Assembly (NCBI GenBank): GCA_050742415.1
Contig: JBOGIF010000005.1
Coordinates: forward strand, 1-23,851
DNA: 23,851 bases
DNA from: JBOGIF01 sp050742415
GTDB lineage: Bacteria; Actinomycetota; Acidimicrobiia; Acidimicrobiales; AC-14
Direction: 5' to 3'
Shown here: one piece after another, positions 15,213 to 23,743 of the stretch
How the letters are laid out: every line of letters starts with the position of its first letter
Position numbering within the stretch: position 1 is the first letter of the stretch
Program-made: the position numbers and the translations under genes
The notes under the pieces: model-generated
Told to the model about the DNA's origin: nothing
What the model saw: the letters and a program-made list of their open reading frames with translations, nothing else
Databases searched by the model: none

Positions 15213-17828
15213 GTGACGTACGTATTCGCCTTCGACCACCAGCACTCGCAGTCGCCCATGAGCATGAAGGACCTGCTCGGGGGCAAGGGCGCCAACCTGG
15301 CCGAGATGACCTCGGTGCTCGGCCTGCCGGTGCCCCACGGGTTCACCATCACCACCGACGCCTGCCGGGCGGCGATGGCCGGGAGCTGGCCCGACGGCCT
15401 CTCCGAAGAGGTGGCCGAGCACCTGGAGCGGCTCGAGAAGTCGATGGGCAAGCGCTTGGGCGACCCCGCCGACCCGCTGCTGGTGAGCGTGCGGTCGGGG
15501 GCGAAGTTCTCCATGCCCGGGATGATGGACACGGTCCTCAACCTCGGGCTCAACGACGAGTCGGTGAAGGGCCTGGCGGCCCAGACCGGCGACGACCGCT
15601 TCGCCTACGACAGCTACCGCCGGTTCGTGCAGATGTACGGCCGGATCGTGCTCGGCGTGCCCGGGGACGAGTTCGAGAGCCTCTTCGACGCGGCCAAGGA
15701 GAAGGCCGGCACCACCAGCGACGCCGCTGTCGATGCGCCCGCGCTGGTCGAGCTGGCCGAGCAGTTCAAAGAGGTCGTCGCCCGCCACACCGGCTCGCCG
15801 TTCCCGCAGGCGCCCGCCGAACAGTTGAGTGGCGCCATCGACGCCGTGTTCCGGTCGTGGAGCGGCCCACGTGCCGTGGCGTACCGGGTCCGCGAGCGGA
15901 TACCGCACGACTTGGGCACCGCGGTGAACGTGCAGGCGATGGTCTTCGGCAACCGAGACGACAACTCTGGAACCGGCGTCGGCTTCACGCGTGACCCGGC
16001 TTCGGGTGCGGCCGGGGCCTACGGCGACTTCCTTATCAACGCCCAAGGCGAGGACGTCGTTGCCGGCATCCGCAACACGCTGAAGCTCGAGGAGATGAAC
16101 AACCTATTCCCGTCGATCTTCGACGAGCTGCTCGCAATCTTCGACCGCCTCGAACGCCACTACCGCGACATGTGCGACACCGAGTTCACCATCGAGCAGG
16201 GCAAGCTCTGGATGCTCCAGACGCGGGTGGGAAAGCGAACGGGTGCGGCGGCGCTGCGCATGGCCGTCGACATGACGGCCGACACACGGATCAACCTCAC
16301 CAGAGCCGAGGCCCTTCAGCGGATAACCGGTGAGCACCTGGAAGGGGTGCTCCACGCGCAGTTCGAGGCCACCGACGCCAAGGTGATCGCCACCGGGCTG
16401 GCCGCGTCACCAGGCGCCGCCGTCGGCCACGCGTTCTTCACGGCCGACGACGCCGCGGCCGCCGCCGGGCGCGGCCAGCGGGTCATCCTCGTGCGCAGCG
16501 AGACGTCGCCCGAGGACGTGCACGGCATGATTGTCGCCGAGGGCATCCTCACCGCCCGCGGCGGCCTGGTGAGCCACGCGGCCGTGGTCGCCCGTGGGTG
16601 GGGCAAGCCGGCGGTGGTTGGCGCGGAGGCGATCTGCATCAGCGGCGAGAGCTTCACCGCCGGCGACGTGACGGTGAACGAGGGCGACACCATCTCTGTC
16701 GACGGTTCGACGGGTCGGGTCATGCTCGGCGAGGTACCGGTGACGCTGGCCGAGCCGCCGCGCGAGTTCGCCATCATCCTGGGTTGGGCCGATGAGGTTC
16801 GGGCCGGGCGGATGGCCGTGCGGGCCAACGCCGACAACGGGCCCGACGCGGCCAACGCCCGTCGGTTCGGCGCCGAGGGCATAGGGCTGTGCCGCACCGA
16901 GCACATGTTCCTGGGCGACCGCCTGCCGGTGGTGCGCCGCATGATCCTGGCGTCCACCCCCGACGAGGAAGAAGCGGCGCTGGAGGAGCTGCGCGTAGCC
17001 CAGAAGGCGGACTTCGCCGAAGTCCTCGAGGCCATGGACGGCCTGCCCGTCACCGTGCGGCTCCTGGACCCGCCGCTGCACGAGTTCCTGCCCAGCGTGG
17101 AGGAGCTGGCGGTCAAGGACGCCACCACCGGCCTGAGCGACGAGGAACGGGCGGTGTACCGGGCGGCGCGGGCGTGGCACGAGTTCAACCCCATGCTGGG
17201 CACCCGCGGCGTGCGCCTCGGGGTCATCAAGCCCGGGCTCTACCAGATGCAGGTGCGAGCCCTCATGGAGGCCGCAGCCGAGCGAGTCGCGGCCGATGGC
17301 CACCCGGTGATCGAGATCATGATCCCCCTCGTCGTCGGCCGCGAGGAGCTCGCCCTTGCACGGAGCTGGGTGGAGGGGGCTGTCGCCGCCATCGCCGAGC
17401 CGGTGGAGGTGAGCATCGGCACCATGGTCGAGACGCCGCGGGCCGCGCTGGTGGCGGGAGAGGTCGCCGAGGAGGCCGACTTCTTCTCCTTCGGCACAAA
17501 CGACCTCACCCAGATGGTGTTCGGTTTCAGCCGCGACGACGTGGAGAGCCGGATGATGCCCGTCTACCTGGAGAACGCACTGCTGAAGCGCAACCCGTTC
17601 GAGACCATCGACGCCGCCGGTGTGGGCGAGCTGGTACGGATCGCCGTCACTCGGGGGCGCGCCGCCAAGCCCGGCCTGAAGATCGGTGTGTGCGGTGAGC
17701 ACGGTGGCGATCCCGAGTCGATCCGGCTGTTCCACGACGCCGGGGTCGACTACGTGTCGTGCTCCCCGTTCCGCGTCCCGATCGCCCGCCTGGCCGCCGC
17801 CCAGGCCGTCCTCGCCTCCGGTTCCTAG
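15213..17828 (+). CDS. ppdK: Pyruvate, phosphate dikinase
   Basis: PPDK interconverts pyruvate, ATP and phosphate with phosphoenolpyruvate, AMP and diphosphate. The GTG at 15213 gives (M)TYVFAFDHQHSQSPMSMKDL, close to the family start, and 871 residues, the usual length. The ATP-grasp domain has LLGGKGANLAEMTSVLGLPV and SVRSGAKFSMPGMMDTVLN. The swivelling phosphohistidine domain has ARGGLVSHAAVVARGWGKPA with His455. The PEP/pyruvate TIM barrel has GLCRTEHMF, GTNDLTQMVFGFSRDD and GVCGEHGGDPESIRLFHDAG with Cys827. The active-site end is YVSCSPFRVPIARLAAAQA. All catalytic residues look intact. No PPDK regulatory protein gene is in the window. It heads a tightly packed unit ending in rpoD, and tldD begins 4 bases after its stop. 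Confidence 0.97.
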   Translation: MTYVFAFDHQHSQSPMSMKDLLGGKGANLAEMTSVLGLPVPHGFTITTDACRAAMAGSWPDGLSEEVAEHLERLEKSMGKRLGDPADPLLVSVRSGAKFSMPGMMDTVLNLGLNDESVKGLAAQTGDDRFAYDSYRRFVQMYGRIVLGVPGDEFESLFDAAKEKAGTTSDAAVDAPALVELAEQFKEVVARHTGSPFPQAPAEQLSGAIDAVFRSWSGPRAVAYRVRERIPHDLGTAVNVQAMVFGNRDDNSGTGVGFTRDPASGAAGAYGDFLINAQGEDVVAGIRNTLKLEEMNNLFPSIFDELLAIFDRLERHYRDMCDTEFTIEQGKLWMLQTRVGKRTGAAALRMAVDMTADTRINLTRAEALQRITGEHLEGVLHAQFEATDAKVIATGLAASPGAAVGHAFFTADDAAAAAGRGQRVILVRSETSPEDVHGMIVAEGILTARGGLVSHAAVVARGWGKPAVVGAEAICISGESFTAGDVTVNEGDTISVDGSTGRVMLGEVPVTLAEPPREFAIILGWADEVRAGRMAVRANADNGPDAANARRFGAEGIGLCRTEHMFLGDRLPVVRRMILASTPDEEEAALEELRVAQKADFAEVLEAMDGLPVTVRLLDPPLHEFLPSVEELAVKDATTGLSDEERAVYRAARAWHEFNPMLGTRGVRLGVIKPGLYQMQVRALMEAAAERVAADGHPVIEIMIPLVVGREELALARSWVEGAVAAIAEPVEVSIGTMVETPRAALVAGEVAEEADFFSFGTNDLTQMVFGFSRDDVESRMMPVYLENALLKRNPFETIDAAGVGELVRIAVTRGRAAKPGLKIGVCGEHGGDPESIRLFHDAGVDYVSCSPFRVPIARLAAAQAVLASGS

Positions 17829-17832
17829 CGAC

Positions 17833-19272
17833 TTGTTCGACTACCCGACGGCCGCGGTGGAGGCCGCCCTGGCGGCGGGAGCCACCTACGCCGACGCCCG
17901 GCTGGTGGTCACCTCGACCGAGAGCCTGGCCGCCCGCAACGGCGTGCTGGAGCAGCTCGGGCAGGGCGAGTCGGCGGGTGTGGGCGTGCGCGCCCTCCTG
18001 GGCTCGTCGTGGGGCTTCTTCGCCACCGCGGAGCAGACCGAGGGGGCGGTGCGCGCCGCTGGCCGCAAGGCGGCCGAGATCGCCCGAGCCTCGGCTCTGG
18101 TGCCCGGTCCGCCGTTGGAGCTGGCCGAGGTGGCAGTGGCCAGCGACCACTGGGAGTCGGCCTTCAGCGAGCACCCCGCCTCGGTCCCACTCTCGGAGAA
18201 GGGAGACCTGCTCGTGGCCGTGACGGCGGCGATGGCCGCGGTCGGCGGCGTGGGCGTAGCCGAGGCCGACATGGTGAGCTGGGACACGGAGAAGTGGTTC
18301 GTCTCCAGCCAGGGCCACCGGATCTCCCAGCACGTCGTCGAGTGCGGGGCGACCATGAGCGCTACCGCCGTGGGCGAGCACGAGACCCAGCGTCGGTCCT
18401 ACGGTGGCGATACCGGCCGCTACGGCACGCGGGGCTACGAGATCGTGCGCAAGGCCGACTTGGCCGGAAACGCGCTGCGTGTGGCCGAGGAGGCTGTCGC
18501 CCTGCTCTCCGCGCCGGAGTGCCCGGCGTGTACGACCGACCTGATCCTCGGCGGGGAGCAGCTGGCCCTGCAGATCCACGAGTCGGTAGGTCACGCCATC
18601 GAGCTCGACCGCATCCTCGGCTGGGAGGCGGCCTTCGCCGGCACCTCGTTCCTGGACCTGGCCACCCTCGGCCGGTTCCGCTACGGCTCGGAGCTGATGA
18701 ACATCACTGCCGACGCCACCCTGCCCGGCGCGCTCGGCAGCTTCGGCTACGACGACGAGGGCACCCCGGCACAATGCGTGCCGATCGTGCGCGACGGCAC
18801 TTGGGTCGGCGTTCTCTCGGGCCGTGACTCTGTCGGCGTCACCGGCCTTCCCCCCGGCGGCATGGTACGGGCCGACGGCTTCAACCGCCTTCCCATGGTG
18901 CGCATGACCAACGTGGGCCTGGTGCCGGGGGAGTCGTCGCTGGCCGAGATCATCGCCGCCACCGACGACGGTGTGTTCATGGAGACCAACCGGTCGTGGT
19001 CGATCGACGACAAGCGGCTCAACTTCCAGTTCGGCTGCGAGATCGGCTGGGAGGTCAAGGGCGGACGGCTGGGGCGAATGGTTCGCAACCCCACCTACAC
19101 CGGCATCACCCCGCAGTTCTGGGGAGGCCTCGACATGCTCGGAAACCGCGACGAGTGGGTCTTCTGGGGCACACCGAACTGCGGCAAGGGCCAACCCGAG
19201 CAGATCGGCCACACCGGGCATCCGTCGGTGCCGGCTCGCTTCAAGGGCGTACGCGTCGGGGTCAGGGGCTGA
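17833..19272 (+). CDS. tldD: TldD metalloprotease subunit
   Basis: TldD forms a heterodimer with TldE/PmbA and degrades or trims unfolded peptides; in E. coli it matures microcin B17 and degrades CcdA. The start is TTG at 17833, 4 bases after the ppdK stop, without a Shine-Dalgarno, giving 479 residues. The zinc site is the HExxxH-type helix HESVGHAIELDRILG (H249, E250, H254). The likely third ligand is Cys450 in the C-terminal PNCGKGQP. Conserved GSFGYDDEGTPAQCVPIVRDG and NRLPMVRMTNVGLVPG are present. The N-terminal domain is the usual mixed alpha/beta. The ORF can be read back into ppdK, but that part is not TldD-like. The partner gene follows after 1 base. No precursor peptide for a RiPP lies in the window. 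Confidence 0.95.
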   Translation: MFDYPTAAVEAALAAGATYADARLVVTSTESLAARNGVLEQLGQGESAGVGVRALLGSSWGFFATAEQTEGAVRAAGRKAAEIARASALVPGPPLELAEVAVASDHWESAFSEHPASVPLSEKGDLLVAVTAAMAAVGGVGVAEADMVSWDTEKWFVSSQGHRISQHVVECGATMSATAVGEHETQRRSYGGDTGRYGTRGYEIVRKADLAGNALRVAEEAVALLSAPECPACTTDLILGGEQLALQIHESVGHAIELDRILGWEAAFAGTSFLDLATLGRFRYGSELMNITADATLPGALGSFGYDDEGTPAQCVPIVRDGTWVGVLSGRDSVGVTGLPPGGMVRADGFNRLPMVRMTNVGLVPGESSLAEIIAATDDGVFMETNRSWSIDDKRLNFQFGCEIGWEVKGGRLGRMVRNPTYTGITPQFWGGLDMLGNRDEWVFWGTPNCGKGQPEQIGHTGHPSVPARFKGVRVGVRG

Positions 19273-19273
19273 G

Positions 19274-20590
19274 GTGGCGGACCCGCTGCAGCTGTGCGAC
19301 GACGTGCTGGAAGCCGTGGGCTCCCGCGCCGAGGCCGAGGTCACGGTCGGAGTCGGCCGGTCCGCCCTGACCCGGTTCGCCAACTCCCACATCCACCAGA
19401 ACGTGGCCGAGGACGAGGTGTGGACCCGGTTGAGGCTGTGCGCCGACGGCCGCCTGGCCTCCGCCACCTCCACGCGGGCGGGGCTGGACCCCCGGGCCCT
19501 GGCGGAACGCACGCTGGAGGCGGCCGGCCTCCGCCCCGTCGACCCGGACTGGCCCGGGCTGGCGCCAGTGGCGCCTGCGACCGCCGTCGACCACTTCGAC
19601 CCGGCCACCGACCAGGCCAGGCCGGAGGAGCGGGCGGAGGTCGTGCGCCGGTTTGTCGACGCCGGAGGCCCCCAGCTGAGCGGCGCGGGGTTCTGCGACA
19701 CCGACAGCGGCATGGTCGCGTTCGCCAACAGCGCCGGGCAGCGACTGTCGGGCAGCAGCAGCCGGGCCACCATCGAGGGCATCCATCGCACCGGCACGTC
19801 CGACGGGAGGGGCTGGCAGAGCTCCTCGCGACTCGGCGACCTCGACGGGGGAGCAGCGGGGACGGTGGCGGCGCGCAAGGCGCTCGACGGTGCCCAGCCG
19901 GTGGAGGTCCCGCCCGGGCGCTACGAGGTCGTGCTGGAGCCGGCCTGCGCAGCCGACATCGTCGACTTCCTCAGCTGGTACGGGTTCAACGCCAAGTCTC
20001 ACGCCGAGGGCCAGTCCTTCGTACGCCTGGGAGAGGCGCAGCTCGACCCCGCTGTGAGCCTGGTCGACGACGCCACCGATCCTCGTGCCCTCGGTCTGGC
20101 GTTCGACGCCGAGGGGACGCCCCGGCGCCGGCTCGAGCTGGTGCGGCATGGGGTGTGCGTGGCGCTGGCCCACGACCGGCGGACGGCCCGTGGGGCTGGC
20201 GCCGAGAGCACTGGGCACGCGGTCCACGGTGGTGAGAGCTGGGGCCCGATGTGCGGCAACGTCTTCTTCCAGCCGGGGCTGGGTACGCCGGCCGACCTGG
20301 TCGCCAACGTCGAGCGCGGGCTGCTCGTCACCGAGCTCTGGTACACCCGGATCCTCGACCCCAAGACCCAGGTGGTGACCGGCCTGACCCGCAACGGGAC
20401 CTTCCTGATCGAAGGCGGAAGGGTCGTCGGAGCGGTACGCAACCTGCGGTTCACCCAGTCCTATGTGGACGCGCTCGGCCCGGGGAACGTGCTCGGCGTA
20501 GGTGCCGACCAGCGGCTGGCGGTCTCCGGGTCGTGGGTGCCCAGCCTGCACCTGGCGTCGTGGAACTTCACGGGAGGGTCGCAGGGCTAG
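19274..20590 (+). CDS. tldE: TldE/PmbA, non-catalytic partner of TldD
   Basis: TldE/PmbA is the paralogue that pairs with TldD in a peptide-cleaving complex and lacks the zinc site itself. GTG at 19274 is 1 base after the tldD stop, with AGGGG about 5 bases upstream, giving 438 residues. It shares the TldD fold: an N-terminal domain with VTVGVGRSALTRFANSHIHQ, then GRYEVVLEPACAADIVDFLS where TldD has the HExxxH helix. RKALDGAQPVEVPPG precedes it and VERGLLVTELWYTRILDPKT follows, the latter a PmbA hallmark. The end is GSWVPSLHLASWNFTGGSQG. No HExxxH is present, which distinguishes it from the upstream subunit. dnaG begins 5 bases after the stop. Confidence 0.93.
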   Translation: MADPLQLCDDVLEAVGSRAEAEVTVGVGRSALTRFANSHIHQNVAEDEVWTRLRLCADGRLASATSTRAGLDPRALAERTLEAAGLRPVDPDWPGLAPVAPATAVDHFDPATDQARPEERAEVVRRFVDAGGPQLSGAGFCDTDSGMVAFANSAGQRLSGSSSRATIEGIHRTGTSDGRGWQSSSRLGDLDGGAAGTVAARKALDGAQPVEVPPGRYEVVLEPACAADIVDFLSWYGFNAKSHAEGQSFVRLGEAQLDPAVSLVDDATDPRALGLAFDAEGTPRRRLELVRHGVCVALAHDRRTARGAGAESTGHAVHGGESWGPMCGNVFFQPGLGTPADLVANVERGLLVTELWYTRILDPKTQVVTGLTRNGTFLIEGGRVVGAVRNLRFTQSYVDALGPGNVLGVGADQRLAVSGSWVPSLHLASWNFTGGSQG

Positions 20591-20595
20591 CAGGC

Positions 20596-22353
20596 ATGGG
20601 AATCGTCGCCGACGACATCGTCCGGGTGCGGGAGGCGTCGGACTTCGTGGCCATCGCCGGCGAGCACGTGGCGCTCAAGCGGGTCGGGCGCAACCACGTG
20701 GGGCTGTGCCCCTTCCACGCCGAGAAGTCGGCGTCGTTCTCGGTGAACCCGGAGGTCGGCCTGTACCACTGCTTCGGCTGCGGGGTGGGAGGCGACGTCA
20801 TCAGCTTCGTCCAGGAGGTCGAGCACCTTGGCTTCGCCGAGGCGGTGGAGCGCCTGGCGGCCAGGGCCGGCGTCCAGGTGCGCTACGACGACGCCGCCGT
20901 CTCCGCCGAGCGCCAGCAGCGAGCCCGCCTGGTCGAGGTCATGGAGAAGGCCGTCGAGTGGTACCACCGCCGGCTCCTGTCGTCACCCGACGCCGCACCC
21001 GCCCGGTCCTACCTGCGCTCGCGCGGCTACGACGGTGACGTGGTCCGCCAGTACCGGATCGGCTGGGCCCCCGACTCGTGGGACGCGTTGTGCCGCTTCC
21101 TCGACGTGGACGACGACCTGCTCCGCAAGACCGGCCTGGGCCTCCGCAACAGCATCGGCCGTCGCCAGGACGCGTTCCGGGCCCGGGTCATGTTCCCCAT
21201 CCTCGACGTGCGTGGAGACCCGGTGGCGTTCGGGGGCCGCAGCCTCGACGGGTCCAAGCCGCCGAAGTACAAGAACTCGGCCGAGACGCCCCTGTACGCC
21301 AAGAGCCGGGTCCTCTACGGCCTGAACTGGGCCAAGGCCGAGATCGTGCAGACCGGCGAGGTGGTGGTCTGCGAGGGCTACACCGACGTGATCGGCCTTG
21401 CCCGTGTTGGCCTGCGCCGGGCGGTGGCGACCTGCGGGACGGCATTGGCCGAGGACCACTTCCGGGTGCTCAAGAACTTCGCCCGCCGTGTGGTCCTGGC
21501 CTACGACGCCGACGCCGCCGGCCAGGCCGCCGCCGACCGGTTCTACGCCTGGGAGCGCCGTTACGAGGTCGACATCGCGGTAGCCCGCCTCCCGGCCGGC
21601 ACCGATCCCGGCCAGCTCGCGGTCACCGACCCGGAGCGGCTGGCCGACGCGGTGGCGACGGCTCAGCCCTTCCTGGCCTTCCGGATCGACCGGGTGCTCG
21701 ACCGCGCCGACGTGCGAGAGCCTGAGGGGCGCGCCCGGGGCGCCAACGCGGCGATGGCCGTAGTGCGCGAGCACCCCGACCCGCTCGTGCGCGACCAGTA
21801 CGTCATGGTTGTGGCCGACCGCCTCCGTCTTGCCCCGGAGCGCCTCCGGGAGCTGCTGGAGCGCCCGGCGGAGAACGCGGGGTCGCCAGAGCGCGTGGTG
21901 GTGAGACGAGCCCCCGCCCGTCATGGCCCCGAGGTGGAGGCCCTCCGGGTGGCTGTGCTCCATCCGGAAGCGGTAGCCGACCGCGTGCACGAGGTCCTCT
22001 TCGTCGATCCCATCGTGGCCGCCGCCTTCAGTGCCCTCTGCGAGGCCCCGACCCTCGCCGACGCCATCGAGCTGGCGGGCGATGAGCCCGGCGCTCTCTT
22101 GCGGCGCCTCGCAGTGGAGGAGGCCGACAGCGATGTCGACGACGTCCTGGCCCGGTTGGCGGAGAGGGCCGCGGGGCGGGTGCTGGCCGACCTCGACGCC
22201 GCCTCCCGCCAGTCGGCCGACCCCATCGCCTTCGCCGGCGACGTGGCCTGGCTGAAGCTGGCGGTGGAGGAGCTGCGCGATCCGGACAGGGCGGCTGCTG
22301 CCGCGGCCCGCTTGGTACGCTGGCTCGTCGATCGCTACGAGGTGGAGGAATGA
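20596..22353 (+). CDS. dnaG: DNA primase
   Basis: DnaG makes RNA primers at the replication fork with the DnaB helicase. ATG at 20596 gives the standard start MGIVADDIVRVREASDFVAI; the frame extends upstream inside tldE but that is not primase. The 585-residue protein has the CHC2 zinc finger (C38, H41, C59, C62 in CPFH and CFGC). The RNA-polymerase core starts around residue 125 (YLRSRGYDG) and includes GGRSLDGSKPPKYKNSAETP. The TOPRIM motifs are VVCEGYTDVI (Glu260) and AYDADAAGQAAADR (Asp304, Asp306). The last 150 residues form a divergent helical helicase-binding region. The dgt gene, often next to dnaG in actinobacteria, is absent. The stop overlaps the rpoD start as ATGA. Confidence 0.96.
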   Translation: MGIVADDIVRVREASDFVAIAGEHVALKRVGRNHVGLCPFHAEKSASFSVNPEVGLYHCFGCGVGGDVISFVQEVEHLGFAEAVERLAARAGVQVRYDDAAVSAERQQRARLVEVMEKAVEWYHRRLLSSPDAAPARSYLRSRGYDGDVVRQYRIGWAPDSWDALCRFLDVDDDLLRKTGLGLRNSIGRRQDAFRARVMFPILDVRGDPVAFGGRSLDGSKPPKYKNSAETPLYAKSRVLYGLNWAKAEIVQTGEVVVCEGYTDVIGLARVGLRRAVATCGTALAEDHFRVLKNFARRVVLAYDADAAGQAAADRFYAWERRYEVDIAVARLPAGTDPGQLAVTDPERLADAVATAQPFLAFRIDRVLDRADVREPEGRARGANAAMAVVREHPDPLVRDQYVMVVADRLRLAPERLRELLERPAENAGSPERVVVRRAPARHGPEVEALRVAVLHPEAVADRVHEVLFVDPIVAAAFSALCEAPTLADAIELAGDEPGALLRRLAVEEADSDVDDVLARLAERAAGRVLADLDAASRQSADPIAFAGDVAWLKLAVEELRDPDRAAAAAARLVRWLVDRYEVEE

Positions 22354-23636
22354 GCCAGGGCAACGAGGCTCCCTCCGTGCCGCAGGGGGTGTCGGCCGAA
22401 GGGTTCGAGCACCTTCTGGCCCATGGACGCCAGCGTGGTTCGCTGACCCTCGACGACGTCGTCCCTCTCCTCGAGAACGTGGAGCTGACCCCGGCGCTCG
22501 TGGCCACTGTCCGCAAGCGGCTTTCGGCGGAGGGCATCCCGCTGGACGAGAGCGTCGACCAGACCGAGCTGAGCGAGGCCGAGCTGGCCGTCGCCGTGGC
22601 GGTCCTCCCCACCATCGCACAGTCGACGTCGGCGAAGGCCGGGCACCCGGCCGCCAAGCCGAAGCCACACGCGGCCCCGAAGTTCGACAGCGGTCGTGCC
22701 GGTACCGCCGATCCTGTCCGTGCCTACCTCCGTGAGATCGGGAAGGTCGACCTGCTCAGCGGGCCCGACGAGGTCGCCCTGGCCCGCCGCATCGAGGCCG
22801 GTCTCCAGGCCGTGGCCGGCATCGCGGCCCTCGAGTACCACTACGGGCTCGGCGAGCCCATTCCCGAGGAGGAGTGCCGTCCGTTGGAGCGGATGGTGGC
22901 CGACGGGTTCGAGGCCAAGAAAGAGCTGATCGAGGCCAACCTCCGGCTGGTCGTCTCCATCGCCAAGCGCTACCTCGGCCGTGGCCTGCTGTTCCTGGAC
23001 CTCATCCAGGAGGGCAACCTCGGCCTGATCCGGGCGGTGGAGAAGTTCGACCACAGCAAGGGCTTCAAGTTCTCCACCTATGCCACGTGGTGGGTCCGCC
23101 AGGCGATAACCCGGGCCATCGCCGACCAGGCCCGCACCATCCGGATCCCGGTCCACATGGTCGAGACCATGAACTCGGTGCTGCGCGTGCAACGGCTGCT
23201 GCTCCAGGACCTCGGCCGCGAACCGACCGTCGAGGAGATCGCCGCACGAGTGGAGATGGCGCCTTCCCGGGTCCGGGAGATCCAGCGCATGGCCCAGGAG
23301 CCGGTGTCGCTGGAGACGCCCGTGGGCCAGGACGACGACGGCCACCTGGGCGACCTCATCGAGGACCGCCAGGCGGTGGCACCCGCTGACGCCGCCGCCC
23401 GGGCCCTGCTGTCGGAGGCGGTGGCCGAGGCCCTGGAGGAGCTGTCGGAGCGGGAGCAGAAGGTGGTGCGTCTGCGCTTTGGCCTCGACGACGGCCAGGT
23501 CCGGACCCTGGAGGAGGTCGGCCGGGAGTTCGGCGTGACCCGTGAGCGCATCCGCCAGATCGAGGCCAAGACCCTGGCCAAGCTCCGCCACCCCATCCGC
23601 AGCCAGAAGCTGCGCGACTACCTCGACGAGGAGTAG
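22350..23636 (+). CDS. rpoD: Primary RNA polymerase sigma factor (sigma-70, RpoD/SigA/HrdB type)
   Basis: This directs RNA polymerase to housekeeping promoters. The 428-residue product has an N-terminal region 1.1-like segment and a basic, Ala/Lys/Pro-rich linker (about 93-112). Region 1.2 follows (DPVRAYLREIGKVDLLSG from D121). Regions 2.1-2.4 contain LRLVVSIAKRYLGRGLLFLD, DLIQEGNLGLIRAVEKFD and STYATWWVRQAITRAIADQA (S242 onward). Region 3 has RIPVHMVETMN. Region 4 has LRFGLDDGQVRTLEEVGREF and VTRERIRQIEAKTLAKLRHP (V396 onward). Full regions 1.2 to 4.2 mark it as group 1 or 2 sigma, most likely the essential one. The ATG overlaps the dnaG stop. GGAGG is only 1 base before that ATG, so GTG at 22377, 8 bases after GAGG, is an alternative start. 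Confidence 0.95.
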   Translation: MSQGNEAPSVPQGVSAEGFEHLLAHGRQRGSLTLDDVVPLLENVELTPALVATVRKRLSAEGIPLDESVDQTELSEAELAVAVAVLPTIAQSTSAKAGHPAAKPKPHAAPKFDSGRAGTADPVRAYLREIGKVDLLSGPDEVALARRIEAGLQAVAGIAALEYHYGLGEPIPEEECRPLERMVADGFEAKKELIEANLRLVVSIAKRYLGRGLLFLDLIQEGNLGLIRAVEKFDHSKGFKFSTYATWWVRQAITRAIADQARTIRIPVHMVETMNSVLRVQRLLLQDLGREPTVEEIAARVEMAPSRVREIQRMAQEPVSLETPVGQDDDGHLGDLIEDRQAVAPADAAARALLSEAVAEALEELSEREQKVVRLRFGLDDGQVRTLEEVGREFGVTRERIRQIEAKTLAKLRHPIRSQKLRDYLDEE

Positions 23637-23743
23637 CTCAGCAGGTCGGGCCGCCATGCCCCCTGGCGGGAGGCACCCGTGGGAATGAAGGCACCCTTAT
23701 CTGACGCGCCTCCACCCCTCTGGAACAAGGGGGAGCTTTCCGG
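23637..23743. other. Hairpin-rich intergenic stretch after rpoD
   Basis: No reading frame with family features was seen here. CCGCCA (23651-23656) pairs with TGGCGG (23664-23669) 15 bases past the rpoD stop and may be part of its terminator, though no T-tract follows. The heptamer GGCACCC occurs twice nearby. A GGAGGC/GCCTCC pair (about 23669-23713) and a CCCCT/AGGGG pair (about 23715-23732) could add further stems. The run of stems could be a terminator cluster or a structured RNA; I match it to no known RNA family. Confidence 0.4.

Noticed and set aside
17647..19878. A 743-codon minus-strand frame opposite ppdK, tldD and tldE
   Set aside because: It is an antisense shadow of three secure genes, with low-complexity composition and no domain pattern.
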